Counted from the stretch's first letter, positions 9,451 to 17,841 are shown. The stretch: DNA of 54,182 bases from Mycobacterium sp. IS-3022 (GCF_001500065.1 NZ_LQIN01000018.1:1-54182); one strand, 5' to 3'. Translations and numbers: made by a program. Notes: generated by a model not told the origin, from the sequence alone.

Positions 9451-10967
9451 TGCGCACCGTCGGGGGCAGCACCGACCGCGTGGTGGTGGTCGGCGCGGGG
9501 CTCGCCGGGCTGTCGGCGGCGCTGCAACTCGTCGGCCGCGGCCGAACCGTGACCGTCGTGGAACGCGGACAGCACCCCGGCGGACGTGTCGGCCGCATGG
9601 ACATCGGCGGCTACCGCCTCGACACCGGCCCAACGGTGCTGACGATGCCCGACATCATCGACGACGCGTTCGCCGCGGTCGGCGAGACCGTCACGGACCG
9701 ACTCGACCTGAGCGGCGTCGATCCCGCGTACCGCGCGTCGTTCGCCGACGGGAGCACGTTGCAGGTGCGCAGCGATCCCGATCTGATGGCCGCCGAGGTC
9801 GAACGTTTCGCCGGCCGTGCCGAAGCGGACGGCTATGTGCGCCTGCGCAACTGGCTGTCGAGGCTGTACCAGGTCGAGTTCGACGGGTTCATCGCCGCGA
9901 ACTTCGACTCACCGCTTTCGCTGCTCACTCCGCAACTGGCCCGGCTGGCCGCCATCGGCGGGTTCCGCCGTTGGGACAAGATGGTGCGCCGCTACCTGCG
10001 CGACGAGCGACTGCAGCGGGTGTTCACCTTCCAGGCGCTGTATGCGGGCGTGCCGCCGCATCGGGCGCTGGCGGTGTACGCGGTGATCGCCTACATGGAC
10101 ACCATCGCGGGCGTCTACTTCCCCCGCGGCGGGGTGCGCGCGCTTCCCGACGCGCTGGCCGCGGCCGCATCCGATGCAGGCGTCGAGTTCCGTTACGGCT
10201 CCGCCGTGTCGGCGCTGGAACGCGGCGGCGACCGCGTGGTGGCCGTGCACACCGACGGCGGTGACCGGATACCCGCCGACGCGGTGGTGCTCACCACCGA
10301 GCTGCCCGACACCTATCAGCTACTCGGAAAGACACCGCGTCGCGTGCTTGCGCTGCGACCCGCGCCGTCAGCGGTCGTCGCCCATGTCGGTTGCCGCGCG
10401 GTCGGGTGCGACGCCGCCGACATCGGTCACCACACCATTGTTTTCGGTGACGAATGGAAGCAGACATTCACCGACATCATCGACGACGGACGCGTGATGA
10501 GCGATCCGTCGTTGTTGGTCACCCGGCCCAGCGCCGCCGACGCCTCGCTGGCGCCCGCCGGCCGCGACCTGCTCTACATCCTCGCGCCCGCACCCAACCT
10601 CCAAGTGGGACAGGTCGACTGGGCGTCGATGCGGGACCGCTATGTCGGTCAGATGATGGACGTCGTCACCACCCGGCTGCCCCGATTGGGGGTGGACGCC
10701 GAGGTGTTGCACGTCATGGATCCGTCGGATTGGGCGCGTCAAGGCATGGCCGCCGGCACCCCGTTCGCCCTCTCGCACACGTTCGGCCAAACCGGCCCCT
10801 TCCGTCCCGCCAACACCGTGCGCGGCATCGCGAATGTGGTGCTCGCCGGGTCGTCGACCGTCCCCGGTGTCGGCGTGCCCACCGCGCTGCTGTCGGGGCG
10901 GTTGGCCGCCGACCGAATCACCGGCCTACCGATACGGCGGGCCCGTAGCCAGGTGGTGCAAGCATGA
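9450..10967 (+). CDS. crtI: Phytoene desaturase
   Basis: A 505-residue FAD enzyme that desaturates phytoene to lycopene. The N-terminal FAD fold is VVVVGAGLAGLSAALQLVGRG followed by GGRVGRM and LDTGPTVLTMPD. The C-terminal bacterial-type signature is LAGSSTVPGVGVPTALLSGR. ATG is chosen, since it overlaps the crtE stop by one base; a GTG three bases earlier is also possible. Its stop overlaps crtB as ATGA. The length is typical of bacterial CrtI. Confidence 0.95.
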   Translation: MRTVGGSTDRVVVVGAGLAGLSAALQLVGRGRTVTVVERGQHPGGRVGRMDIGGYRLDTGPTVLTMPDIIDDAFAAVGETVTDRLDLSGVDPAYRASFADGSTLQVRSDPDLMAAEVERFAGRAEADGYVRLRNWLSRLYQVEFDGFIAANFDSPLSLLTPQLARLAAIGGFRRWDKMVRRYLRDERLQRVFTFQALYAGVPPHRALAVYAVIAYMDTIAGVYFPRGGVRALPDALAAAASDAGVEFRYGSAVSALERGGDRVVAVHTDGGDRIPADAVVLTTELPDTYQLLGKTPRRVLALRPAPSAVVAHVGCRAVGCDAADIGHHTIVFGDEWKQTFTDIIDDGRVMSDPSLLVTRPSAADASLAPAGRDLLYILAPAPNLQVGQVDWASMRDRYVGQMMDVVTTRLPRLGVDAEVLHVMDPSDWARQGMAAGTPFALSHTFGQTGPFRPANTVRGIANVVLAGSSTVPGVGVPTALLSGRLAADRITGLPIRRARSQVVQA

Positions 10968-11911
10968 TCGGTTCCGAACTCGACGCCGCGGGCGTGCATG
11001 ACCCCGCCCTGCGCGAGGCCTATCGTCGTTGCCGCACAATCAACGCCGAGCACGGCCGCACGTTCTTTCTGGCCACCCGCTTGCTGGCTCCCGAACAGCG
11101 CCCCGCCGTGCACGCTTTGTACGGTTTCGCCCGCCGCGCCGATGACATCCTCGACGACTTCGACCCCGTCGTCAGCACGGGTGAACGCGCAGACCAGTTG
11201 CAGCGACTGGCCACCGAGCTCTTCAACTGCCTCGCGCAGGGCAGCTGCGACGACGACGACCCGACGCTCGCCGCGGTCGTGCACTGCGCGCGCCGGTACG
11301 ACATCCCGTGGGAGCTGTTCGACGACTTCCTCGGCTCGATGCGCATGGACCTGACCGTCACCGACTATCCCGACCGGGCCGCGCTCGACCGCTACATGTA
11401 CGGCTCGGCGGAGGTCATCGGCCTGCAACTGCTGCCGGTGCTCGGCACCGTCGGCCCGCCCGAGGAGGCGGCACCGTATGCGGCTGCACTCGGAAAAGCC
11501 TTCCAGCTCACCAACTTCCTGCGTGACATCGACGAGGACCTCGAGCGTGGCAGGGTCTACCTGCCCGCCGACGAACTGGCCAACCACGGCGTGGACCGCG
11601 ACGTGCTGACGTGGTGCCGCGAGAACCGGCGCACCGACGCCAAGGTGCGGCGTGCGCTGGTCGAACAACATGCCATCAACCGGCGCGTGTACGACTACGC
11701 GCGGCACGGTATCGCCCTTCTGCGCCCGCGTTCGCGCCCGTGCGTGACGGCGGCCCTGACGCTGTACTCCGAGATCCTCGATCGCATCGAGGAGATGGAC
11801 TTCGCCGTGTTCAGCCAGCGCGCCTCCGTGGGCATCGGCCGCCGCATCCGAGTCGGCGGGACCGGGCTGTTGAAGGCCTGGGCCGCACGGCATCGGGAAC
11901 ACAAGGTGTGA
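10964..11911 (+). CDS. crtB: Phytoene synthase
   Basis: A 315-residue squalene/phytoene synthase family enzyme that condenses two geranylgeranyl diphosphates head to head. The first Asp-rich motif is YGFARRADDILDDFD near residue 55 and the second is KAFQLTNFLRDIDEDLERGR near residue 180. Both are complete. It overlaps crtI by 4 bp, and the next start, crtYc, is 2 bases after its stop. Confidence 0.95.
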   Translation: MIGSELDAAGVHDPALREAYRRCRTINAEHGRTFFLATRLLAPEQRPAVHALYGFARRADDILDDFDPVVSTGERADQLQRLATELFNCLAQGSCDDDDPTLAAVVHCARRYDIPWELFDDFLGSMRMDLTVTDYPDRAALDRYMYGSAEVIGLQLLPVLGTVGPPEEAAPYAAALGKAFQLTNFLRDIDEDLERGRVYLPADELANHGVDRDVLTWCRENRRTDAKVRRALVEQHAINRRVYDYARHGIALLRPRSRPCVTAALTLYSEILDRIEEMDFAVFSQRASVGIGRRIRVGGTGLLKAWAARHREHKV

Positions 11912-11913
11912 CG

Positions 11914-12258
11914 ATGGACAATTGGCAATACCTCCTCGTGCTGGCCGCCTGCCTCACGATCACGGCGCCGTTGGAGCTGCTCGGCGACGGGGTTTACCGG
12001 CAGGCGCGGCGGGCCGCGGCCGCGGTGCTCCCCGTCGCGGCGGTGTTCGTGCTCTGGGATGCGATCGCGATCGCCGCCGACGTGTGGACCTACAACCCGC
12101 AATACGTCACGGGTATCGACGTCGCGGGCGTGATGCCCGTCGAGGAACTCCTGTTCTTCGTGGTGATCCCGCTGTGCGGCCTACTGACCTACAACGCCGT
12201 CGACACCATACTGAGCTGGCTGCAACGGATGCGGAACCGAGCGGAGCGCGTGAAGTGA
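11914..12258 (+). CDS. crtYc: Lycopene cyclase subunit YcD-type, first half
   Basis: A 114-residue membrane protein with three hydrophobic segments, one half of the heterodimeric actinobacterial lycopene beta-cyclase. The conserved P-x-E-E/D motif appears as MPVEELLFFVVIPL. It forms an active enzyme only with CrtYd, which follows with a GTGA overlap. This split cyclase is typical of pigmented mycobacteria, Brevibacterium and corynebacteria. Confidence 0.9.
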   Translation: MDNWQYLLVLAACLTITAPLELLGDGVYRQARRAAAAVLPVAAVFVLWDAIAIAADVWTYNPQYVTGIDVAGVMPVEELLFFVVIPLCGLLTYNAVDTILSWLQRMRNRAERVK

Positions 12259-12584
12259 TCGGTCTGGGATACACGGTGCCCGCCGTGCTGGCGGTGATCG
12301 CGGTCTGTGCAATGGAATTGGGCGTTCTGCGCACCGGGCTGTTCCGCAGGCCGGCGTATTGGATCTCGATGGTCATCGTGACCGGTTTCCAGATCCCGGT
12401 CGACGGCTGGCTCACGAAGCTGAGCGCACCCATCGTCATCTACGACGAGAAGCACACCAGCGGAATCCGCTTTCCGCTCGACATCCCGGTCGAAGACTTC
12501 CTTTTCGGATGGGCGATGGTCACCGCGGTGTTGCTGCTGTGGGAGCGGCAGCGGCTACGCGCACAGCGGGAGGACTTGTCGTGA
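12255..12584 (+). CDS. crtYd: Lycopene cyclase subunit, second half
   Basis: A 109-residue membrane protein with three hydrophobic segments and the matching motif IPVEDFLFGWAMV. Together with CrtYc it should cyclise both ends of lycopene to give beta-carotene. The GTG start overlaps the crtYc TGA by 4 bp, and its own TGA overlaps the next GTG in the same way, so subunit synthesis is coupled. Confidence 0.9.
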   Translation: MIGLGYTVPAVLAVIAVCAMELGVLRTGLFRRPAYWISMVIVTGFQIPVDGWLTKLSAPIVIYDEKHTSGIRFPLDIPVEDFLFGWAMVTAVLLLWERQRLRAQREDLS

Positions 12585-13312
12585 AGGTCGGTGCGGGCCG
12601 TAATTCCGAAGACCCCTGCGATGTTCCGGCCGCATTCGACGACGGCGCACCGGCGTATGACACTCTGGTCGACTCCAATCCGGGATACCACGCGCACCTT
12701 CGGGTCTCCGCGCAGCGGATGCGGTTACCCGACTCCGGCCGCGGGCTACGCCTGCTCGACGCCGGGTGTGGCACCGGCGCATCAACCGCCGCGCTGCTGT
12801 CCGTGGCGCCACACGCGCAGATCGTGGGCGTGGACGGCTCGCAGGGCATGCTTGCCGAGGCGCGCGCCAAGCGGTGGCCCTCGACAGTCCGATTCGTACA
12901 CAGCCGCATCGAGGACCTCGCCGCCGCCGGCGTCCACGGGCCCTTCGACGGTGTCTTCGCCGCCTACCTCGTGCGCAACCTGCCCGACCCCGATGCCCAG
13001 CTGCGCGAGTTCCGTTCGCTGCTGCGGCCGGGCGCGACGCTGGCGGTGCACGAGTACTCGGTGCGGGACTCACGGCTGGCCACCGCAGTGTGGAACGCCG
13101 TCTGTGCCGCGATCATCATCCCGAGCGGTCGGCTCCGCAGCGGTGACGCGTCGCTGTACCGGTATCTGCGCCGCAGCGTGAACCGCTTCGACGGTGCCGC
13201 CGAGTTCCGTGACCGTCTGCGCCGCAACGGGTTCACGGCGGTACGCAGCGAGACGATGCCGGGGTGGCAACGCAACATCGTGCACACCTTCCTCGCCGAG
13301 GCCCCCCAATGA
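12581..13312 (+). CDS. crtT: SAM-dependent methyltransferase of the carotenoid operon (CrtT-like)
   Basis: A 243-residue class I methyltransferase. Motif I is LLDAGCGTGASTAALL, followed by the acidic end of strand 2 in IVGVDGSQGML and the post-motif NLPDPDAQLREFRSLLRPG. Similar genes, called crtT, sit in isorenieratene clusters of Streptomyces; the methylated product is not established to my knowledge. The N-terminus is VKVGAGRNSEDPCDVPAAFD, with a GTG start overlapping crtYd; the frame is open upstream only across crtYd. It ends in an ATGA overlap with crtU. The symbol follows cluster position and family. Confidence 0.75.
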   Translation: MKVGAGRNSEDPCDVPAAFDDGAPAYDTLVDSNPGYHAHLRVSAQRMRLPDSGRGLRLLDAGCGTGASTAALLSVAPHAQIVGVDGSQGMLAEARAKRWPSTVRFVHSRIEDLAAAGVHGPFDGVFAAYLVRNLPDPDAQLREFRSLLRPGATLAVHEYSVRDSRLATAVWNAVCAAIIIPSGRLRSGDASLYRYLRRSVNRFDGAAEFRDRLRRNGFTAVRSETMPGWQRNIVHTFLAEAPQ

Positions 13313-14826
13313 CCGATCCGCGCCGCGTGACGCACGCCGCGCCGACCGGCTCTGCCGCCGCGGCCGCGCTGCCGGACAGACCGCATGCGGTGGTCGTCGG
13401 CGCGGGCATCGCCGGTTTGGCTGCGGCCACCGGGCTGGCCGAACGCGGCGTGCGCGTCGATGTCCTCGAACGCGAGCCCTACCTCGGTGGGCGCGTCGGA
13501 GGCTGGACCGAGTCGCTCGAAGACGGCGCGCCGGTGGCCATGAACCGCGGTTTCCACGCATTCTTCCGGCAGTACTACAACTTGCGAAACCTCTTGCGGC
13601 GCATCGATCCTGCGCTGCGAATGCTCAGTCCTGTGCTGGACTACCCGCTCGTCGACGCGCACGGCAGGTGCGACACCTTTCGCGGTCTGCCCCGCACCCC
13701 ACCGCTGAATGCGCTGGCCTTCGCGCTGCGCAGCCCGACCTTCCGGTTGCGCGACCTGGCGCGGCTCAACGCGCGCGCCGCAGCACCGTTGGCCGCGGTC
13801 ACGGTGCCCGGGATCTACCACGAGCTGGATCACCTCGATGCCGACACTTTCCTGCGCGAGATCAACTTTCCCGAGCCCGCACGCCACCTGGCTTTCGAGG
13901 TGTTCTCGAGAAGCTTCTTCTCCGAGCCGGCCGAGCTCTCGGCCGCCGAGCTGGCGACGATGTTTCACATCTACTTCCTGGGTTCCAGCGAAGGCCTCGT
14001 GTTCGACGTCGCCAACGCCAACTTCGATGCGGCACTGTGGAACCCGTTGCGTGCGTATCTGGATTCACTGGGCGTACGCGTGCACACCGGCGTGTCGGCG
14101 ACCGAGGTGCACAGCGGGGCCCGGTTCGTGGTGCGTACGGACGGCGGAGACCGCATCGAGGCGGACGGGGTCGTGCTCGCGACCGACGTGGCGGGCCTGC
14201 AGCGCATCGTCGACTGCTCGCCTGCCCTCGGCGACACCGACTGGCGGTCCCGGATCGGCGCAATGCGTACCGCCGCACCGTTCGTCGTGCAGCGACTGTG
14301 GCTGGACCGGCCGGTGAATTCGGACCGCGCCGCGTTTCTCGGGACGGGCGGGCGGCCGCCGCTGGACAATGTCAGTGTGCTGGACAGATACGAGCGCGAG
14401 GCCATGAGCTGGTCCAGCCGCACCGGCGGCTCTGTGGTGGAGTTGCATTCGTATGCCGTGACCGACGGGCCGGCCGACGTACGCGAGCGCCTACCGGCGC
14501 GGATGCGCGAACTGTATCCCGAGACCGCCGGCGCCACCGTCGTCGGTGAGCGGGTGCTGTGCCGTCAGGATTGCCCACGTTTCGCGCCCGGCGACTTTGC
14601 GCGCCGCCCGACCGTCGCGACACCGCAGGCCGGTTTGGTGTTGGCCGGCGACGGTATCCGCGTCGACCTTCCCGTCGCGCTGATGGAGCGCGCGGCCACC
14701 ACCGGATGGACGGCGGCCAATCTGCTGCTGAAGCGCTTCGGCCTCACTGGACACGATCTGCACACCGTGCCGACCCAGGGTCGCTTCGCACCCCTGCGGC
14801 GACTGGCCGAAAGGCAGCACACATGA
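13309..14826 (+). CDS. crtU: Beta-carotene desaturase/methyltransferase (isorenieratene synthase)
   Basis: A 505-residue FAD-dependent enzyme of the CrtU type, which desaturates the beta-ionone ring and shifts a methyl group to give aromatic phi-end groups. The FAD fold is AVVVGAGIAGLAAATGLAERG then LGGRVGGW. The stretch FHAFFRQYYNLRNLLRRIDP is characteristic of CrtU and not of CrtI. The C-terminal FAD segment is LVLAGDGIRVDLPVALMERA. It follows crtT and precedes the Rieske gene, with 4-bp overlaps on both sides. The presence of CrtU predicts isorenieratene as the pigment core. Confidence 0.88.
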   Translation: MTDPRRVTHAAPTGSAAAAALPDRPHAVVVGAGIAGLAAATGLAERGVRVDVLEREPYLGGRVGGWTESLEDGAPVAMNRGFHAFFRQYYNLRNLLRRIDPALRMLSPVLDYPLVDAHGRCDTFRGLPRTPPLNALAFALRSPTFRLRDLARLNARAAAPLAAVTVPGIYHELDHLDADTFLREINFPEPARHLAFEVFSRSFFSEPAELSAAELATMFHIYFLGSSEGLVFDVANANFDAALWNPLRAYLDSLGVRVHTGVSATEVHSGARFVVRTDGGDRIEADGVVLATDVAGLQRIVDCSPALGDTDWRSRIGAMRTAAPFVVQRLWLDRPVNSDRAAFLGTGGRPPLDNVSVLDRYEREAMSWSSRTGGSVVELHSYAVTDGPADVRERLPARMRELYPETAGATVVGERVLCRQDCPRFAPGDFARRPTVATPQAGLVLAGDGIRVDLPVALMERAATTGWTAANLLLKRFGLTGHDLHTVPTQGRFAPLRRLAERQHT

Positions 14827-15830
14827 GCATGCTCGCGGACCTGAAAGCCCGGTTGGCGAAAACCACACCGTTCGAGGTACTTCCACGCACCCCGTGGTCC
14901 GGACAGCGGCCCACCTACCGCGACGCCGAACCGGCGGTCATCTCGTCCGCGCTGCGGCGCTCCCAACGCAGGCCCAGCGGCAACTGGTACGCGTTCGCGG
15001 CCAGCGACAGCATCGACAAACGGCCGATCGGTGCCACCGTCGGTGGTATCGAACTGGTCGCGTGGCGCGCCCGAGACGGTGCGCTCGCGGTCGGACCCGC
15101 GGCCTGCCCACACCTCGGCGCGGACCTCTCGACGGGCACCAACGACTGCGGAACGTTGATCTGCCCGTGGCACGGTTTGCGCTTCGACGGCGCCAGGACA
15201 TGGAGTTGGCGGGCCTATCCGGCGCATGACGACGGGGTGCTCGCCTGGGTTCGGCTCGACACGCTCGGCGGTGAAACACCGACGGCGACACCGCTGTTGC
15301 CGAAGCGACCGCCGGGACCACAGCTGTCCGCGGTGACCCGGCTGGTCGGCGCCTGCGAACCCCGCGACGTGATCGCCAACCGGCTCGACCCGTGGCACGG
15401 GGCGTGGTTTCACCCGTATTCCTTCACGCGACTCGAGGTGCTTTCGTCGCCGGCCGCCGACGACGAACTGCCGGAGGAGACGGACCGCTTCCTGGTTGCC
15501 GTCACATTTCGGATCGGCCGGCTGGGGGTCCCGGTGATCGCGGAGTTCAGCACTCCGGAGCCGCGCACCATCGTCATGCGCATCATCGACGGCGAAGGGA
15601 CGGGCAGCGTGGTGGAGACCCACGCCACCCCACTTGGAACCGATGCTGACGGCTCGCCCCGCACCGCCGTGATCGAAGCGGTCATCGCGCACTCCGACCG
15701 TCCCGGCTTCATCCATGCGTTGCGCGGCGCACCGTTGATCACCCCGTTCATGCGACGCGCGGCCACGCGGTTGTGGCGCGACGACCTCGACTACGCCGAG
15801 CGGCTCTATCGTCTCCGTCGACCCACTTGA
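14823..15830 (+). CDS. Rieske non-haem iron oxygenase in the carotenoid operon
   Basis: A 335-residue protein. The [2Fe-2S] ligands are CPH at about residue 97 and, after 16 residues, CPWH. A second motif further on, NRLDPWHGAWFH, fits the D-x2-H-x4-H part of the mononuclear iron site of Rieske oxygenases, and an Asp-rich stretch WRDDLDY near the C-terminus could supply the third ligand. I infer an oxygenase that acts on the carotenoid, for example hydroxylating a ring, because it is the last gene coupled to crtU by an ATGA overlap. The actual substrate is unknown. No dedicated ferredoxin or reductase gene is beside it. Confidence 0.8.
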   Translation: MSMLADLKARLAKTTPFEVLPRTPWSGQRPTYRDAEPAVISSALRRSQRRPSGNWYAFAASDSIDKRPIGATVGGIELVAWRARDGALAVGPAACPHLGADLSTGTNDCGTLICPWHGLRFDGARTWSWRAYPAHDDGVLAWVRLDTLGGETPTATPLLPKRPPGPQLSAVTRLVGACEPRDVIANRLDPWHGAWFHPYSFTRLEVLSSPAADDELPEETDRFLVAVTFRIGRLGVPVIAEFSTPEPRTIVMRIIDGEGTGSVVETHATPLGTDADGSPRTAVIEAVIAHSDRPGFIHALRGAPLITPFMRRAATRLWRDDLDYAERLYRLRRPT

Positions 15831-15833
15831 GTC

Positions 15834-15859
15834 GGTTTTGCATCGATTTCATTGGGTAT
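15834..15859 (+). promoter_or_regulatory. SigF-type promoter of the DUF2945/DUF3140 pair
   Basis: GGTTTT, then GGGTAT, with a 15-base spacer after GTTT. This is a full match to the mycobacterial SigF consensus GTTT-N15-17-GGGTAT. The ATG lies 9 bases after the -10 box, so the leader is at most a few bases. The spacer contains TTGCATCGATTTC, which resembles one inverted copy of the 11-bp repeat found before crtE. Confidence 0.6.
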
Positions 15860-15868
15860 CCGTGCCTG

Positions 15869-16078
15869 ATGAGCACAAACATCGGCAAGGGCGACAAGGT
15901 TCAGTGGAAGAGCCATGGCAACACCGTGACCGGGACGGTCGAGGAGAAGATCAGCGCCGACACCGAGGCCGCGGGCCGCACCGTGCGCGCCGACTCCGAC
16001 AATCCGCAGTACCGGGTACGCAGCGACAAAAGTGGCCGCGACGCGGTGCACAAGCCGGAATCGCTGAAGAAGAAGTAG
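15869..16078 (+). CDS. DUF2945 (HVA1-type tudor-like) small protein
   Basis: A 69-residue basic protein with the GDKVQWKSHGNTVTGTVEEK start and QYRVRSDKSGRDAVHKPESL end of the DUF2945/HVA1 family, a small SH3/tudor-like beta barrel. The biochemical role is unknown; relatives are commonly paired with DUF3140, as here. The ATG is chosen because the SigF-like promoter ends 9 bases before it. The next gene follows 4 bases after the stop. Confidence 0.82.
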   Translation: MSTNIGKGDKVQWKSHGNTVTGTVEEKISADTEAAGRTVRADSDNPQYRVRSDKSGRDAVHKPESLKKK

Positions 16079-16082
16079 CGCC

Positions 16083-16421
16083 GTGGCCGGCACCTCAGGC
16101 GATCGCGCCACGACCTATGAAGAGTTCTCAGATGCCGTCAACATGACGACATCTGAGCTCGAGAAGTGGCTCGACACAGCCGAATCCAAGGAAGTGGGGC
16201 AGAAATCCGGCGGTGGCGAGTCGACCGGACACGCCAGCGGCCGGCGCATCGTCGACCTGTTGCGCAAGAAGAAGTCAGAACTCGACGACGATGACTACGC
16301 CCACATGCGCAAGGTCGTCGGCTATGCGCACCGCCACCTCGCCCAGCGACCGGATGGCGATGTCACCGACTCGGCGTGGCGCTACTCGCTGATGAACTGG
16401 GGCCACGATCCGTGCAAGTAG
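16083..16421 (+). CDS. DUF3140 protein
   Basis: A 112-residue protein with the DUF3140 pattern: F-x-x-A-V-N-M-T-x-x-E-L-E-x-W-L, then ESTGHASGRRIVDLLRKKK and MRKVVGYAHRHLAQRP. These features suggest a small helical protein, possibly DNA-binding as annotated for some relatives, but no function is proven. The GTG start is 4 bases after DUF2945, so the two form an operon. Its last 40 bases are antisense to the 3' end of idi. Confidence 0.8.
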   Translation: MAGTSGDRATTYEEFSDAVNMTTSELEKWLDTAESKEVGQKSGGGESTGHASGRRIVDLLRKKKSELDDDDYAHMRKVVGYAHRHLAQRPDGDVTDSAWRYSLMNWGHDPCK

Positions 16422-16954
16422 CGCTCGTCAAGTAGCGGTATCTGCTCCATGGCCCAGGGACTGATCGACCACGGCAGCGCGACGGCCGAGCGAAGCTGCT
16501 TCCAGGAGACCCACATCCATTCCATGACCTCGTCCGGATCGGGTCGAAGCCGGTCGTCGCAGCGGGCGAAGAACACCGGGCAGATCTCGTTTTCGACGGT
16601 GCCGTCGGCGGCCACCGCGCGATACCGGAAGTCGGGCAGCACGCAGACCAGCGATTCGATCGACACGCCCAATTCCTGTGCGGCACGGCGGCGCACCGCG
16701 TTCTCGACCTGCTCCCCCGGCGCCGGATGCCCACAAAACGAGTTCGACCACACCCCCGGCCACGTCACCTTTCCCAGGGCCCGACGGGTCAACAGCACAT
16801 GACCGTCCGCGTCGAACAGATAACAGGAAAACCCGAGGTGCAGGGGTGTCGCGGCGTGGTGGACGGTCGTCTTGGCGGCGCTGCCGATGTGGCGTCCGTC
16901 CTCGTCGAGCAGCACAACGGACTCATCCGTCGTGGCGGTGGTCGATGCTGACAC
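16382..16954 (-). CDS. idi: Isopentenyl-diphosphate delta-isomerase, type I
   Basis: A 190-residue Nudix-fold isomerase that interconverts IPP and DMAPP and so feeds CrtE. The catalytic Cys is in WSNSFCGHPAPGE, the Nudix-like helix is ENAVRRRAAQELGV, and the catalytic Glu is in ENEICPVFF. The GTG start has no ribosome site; TATGTAT lies 5 bases upstream, which suggests leaderless mRNA. The candidate MerR operator is about 30-50 bases upstream, covering the -35 region. It converges on DUF3140 with a 40-bp overlap. Confidence 0.93.
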   Translation of the reverse strand: MSASTTATTDESVVLLDEDGRHIGSAAKTTVHHAATPLHLGFSCYLFDADGHVLLTRRALGKVTWPGVWSNSFCGHPAPGEQVENAVRRRAAQELGVSIESLVCVLPDFRYRAVAADGTVENEICPVFFARCDDRLRPDPDEVMEWMWVSWKQLRSAVALPWSISPWAMEQIPLLDERYLHGSWPQFISE

Positions 16955-16982
16955 CTCGAATACATACCCAGAATCGGGCTAA

Positions 16983-17004
16983 CCGACGCGAAGTCGATGC
17001 GCAC
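16983..17004. promoter_or_regulatory. Tandem 11-bp repeats before idi (candidate MerR/CarH operator)
   Basis: CCGACGCGAAG is followed by TCGATGCGCAC. Over 24 bases around it, 18 match the crtE-upstream element, including an unbroken AAGTCGATGC. It ends 3 bases from the merR stop codon and lies across the expected -35 region of idi, whose -10 candidate TATGTAT ends 5 bases before the GTG. Confidence 0.5.
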
Positions 17005-17007
17005 GCG

Positions 17008-17841
17008 TCACGAGCCCGGTACGCAGCACTTCACGGCCTCGCGCAGGCTGTGCACGCGCACGCCCGGCTTCACCGCCGACATGGCCTCCCACCCCGGGCC
17101 GCCGAGCAGTACCTCGGCATCGGCGGCCGCCGCCCGAACCATTTCGCCGTCAGCGGTATCGGCGGTCTGCGACCACAACATCACCGTGACGGGCGGCCGC
17201 ACCCGCGCGATCGCGTCGGTCAGCGCCGAGAGTGGAACGTCCGCGCCCAGGGTCAGCGCACCGTGTCCACGTTCCCCGAGCGTGGCGCGCAGCGCCTCGA
17301 GCGGCAGTGCGTGCGTCTCCCGCGAAGTGCATGCCAAGACCACGGACGACGTGTCGAGCGGCGCGAGCGGCTCCCGCTGCAGCGCCCGCGACACCGCCCA
17401 AGACAGCGCGTGCTCGACGTCGATACAACCGCCGCTCGCATCCTGTCTGGAAACGATGGCCGCGAACGCCGGCCGCACGATCAGGTCCCACGTATCGAGT
17501 ACGCCGAAGTGATGCAGGTGCGACTCCAGCAGCCGGCCCAGCGCAACGAGGTCGAGTTCGAACGCTGCCGCCAACAACGAGTCGACGTCGCCGCGCGGTG
17601 GCAGAACGGATTCCATCGCCAGCCGCGCCGCGCTGCGCGCGCTCGTGCCCTGGTCGATCAGCTCGTGCATGTGCCGCACGACCACGACGTCGTTCTCGCT
17701 GTAGAGCCGATGCCGGCCGGGCCGGTGGCGCGACGGCCCCACGCCGTAGCGCTGACTCCAGCTGCGCAGCGTCGCCGTTGGGACACCGACACGTTCGGCT
17801 ACCACACGGACGGTGTACCTGGGTTTGTCAGCGTCGTCCAT
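17008..17841 (-). CDS. MerR-family regulator with cobalamin-binding-type C-terminus (CarH/LitR-like)
   Basis: A 277-residue regulator. The N-terminal MerR helix-turn-helix is YTVRVVAERVGVPTATLRSW then RYGVGP-SRHRPGRHRLYSENDV. The remainder fits the helical B12-cap plus Rossmann cobalamin domain of CarH/LitR. The EH pair is present (IDVEHALSWAV), as is the candidate lower-ligand His in SRETHALPLEAL, but the Trp expected ten residues before EH in CarH is absent (Gln there). ATG is chosen because GGAAAG lies 7 bases upstream; a GTG 12 bases earlier is possible. It probably controls crtE, idi and itself through the tandem 11-bp repeats. Light or B12 dependence is inference. Confidence 0.82.
   Translation of the reverse strand: MDDADKPRYTVRVVAERVGVPTATLRSWSQRYGVGPSRHRPGRHRLYSENDVVVVRHMHELIDQGTSARSAARLAMESVLPPRGDVDSLLAAAFELDLVALGRLLESHLHHFGVLDTWDLIVRPAFAAIVSRQDASGGCIDVEHALSWAVSRALQREPLAPLDTSSVVLACTSRETHALPLEALRATLGERGHGALTLGADVPLSALTDAIARVRPPVTVMLWSQTADTADGEMVRAAAADAEVLLGGPGWEAMSAVKPGVRVHSLREAVKCCVPGS

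Noticed and set aside
16960..17000. A SigF promoter for idi based on GGTTA and GGGTAT
   Set aside because: The two parts are only 10 bases apart, too close for the 15-17 base spacer; a SigA-like TATGTAT box is the better reading.
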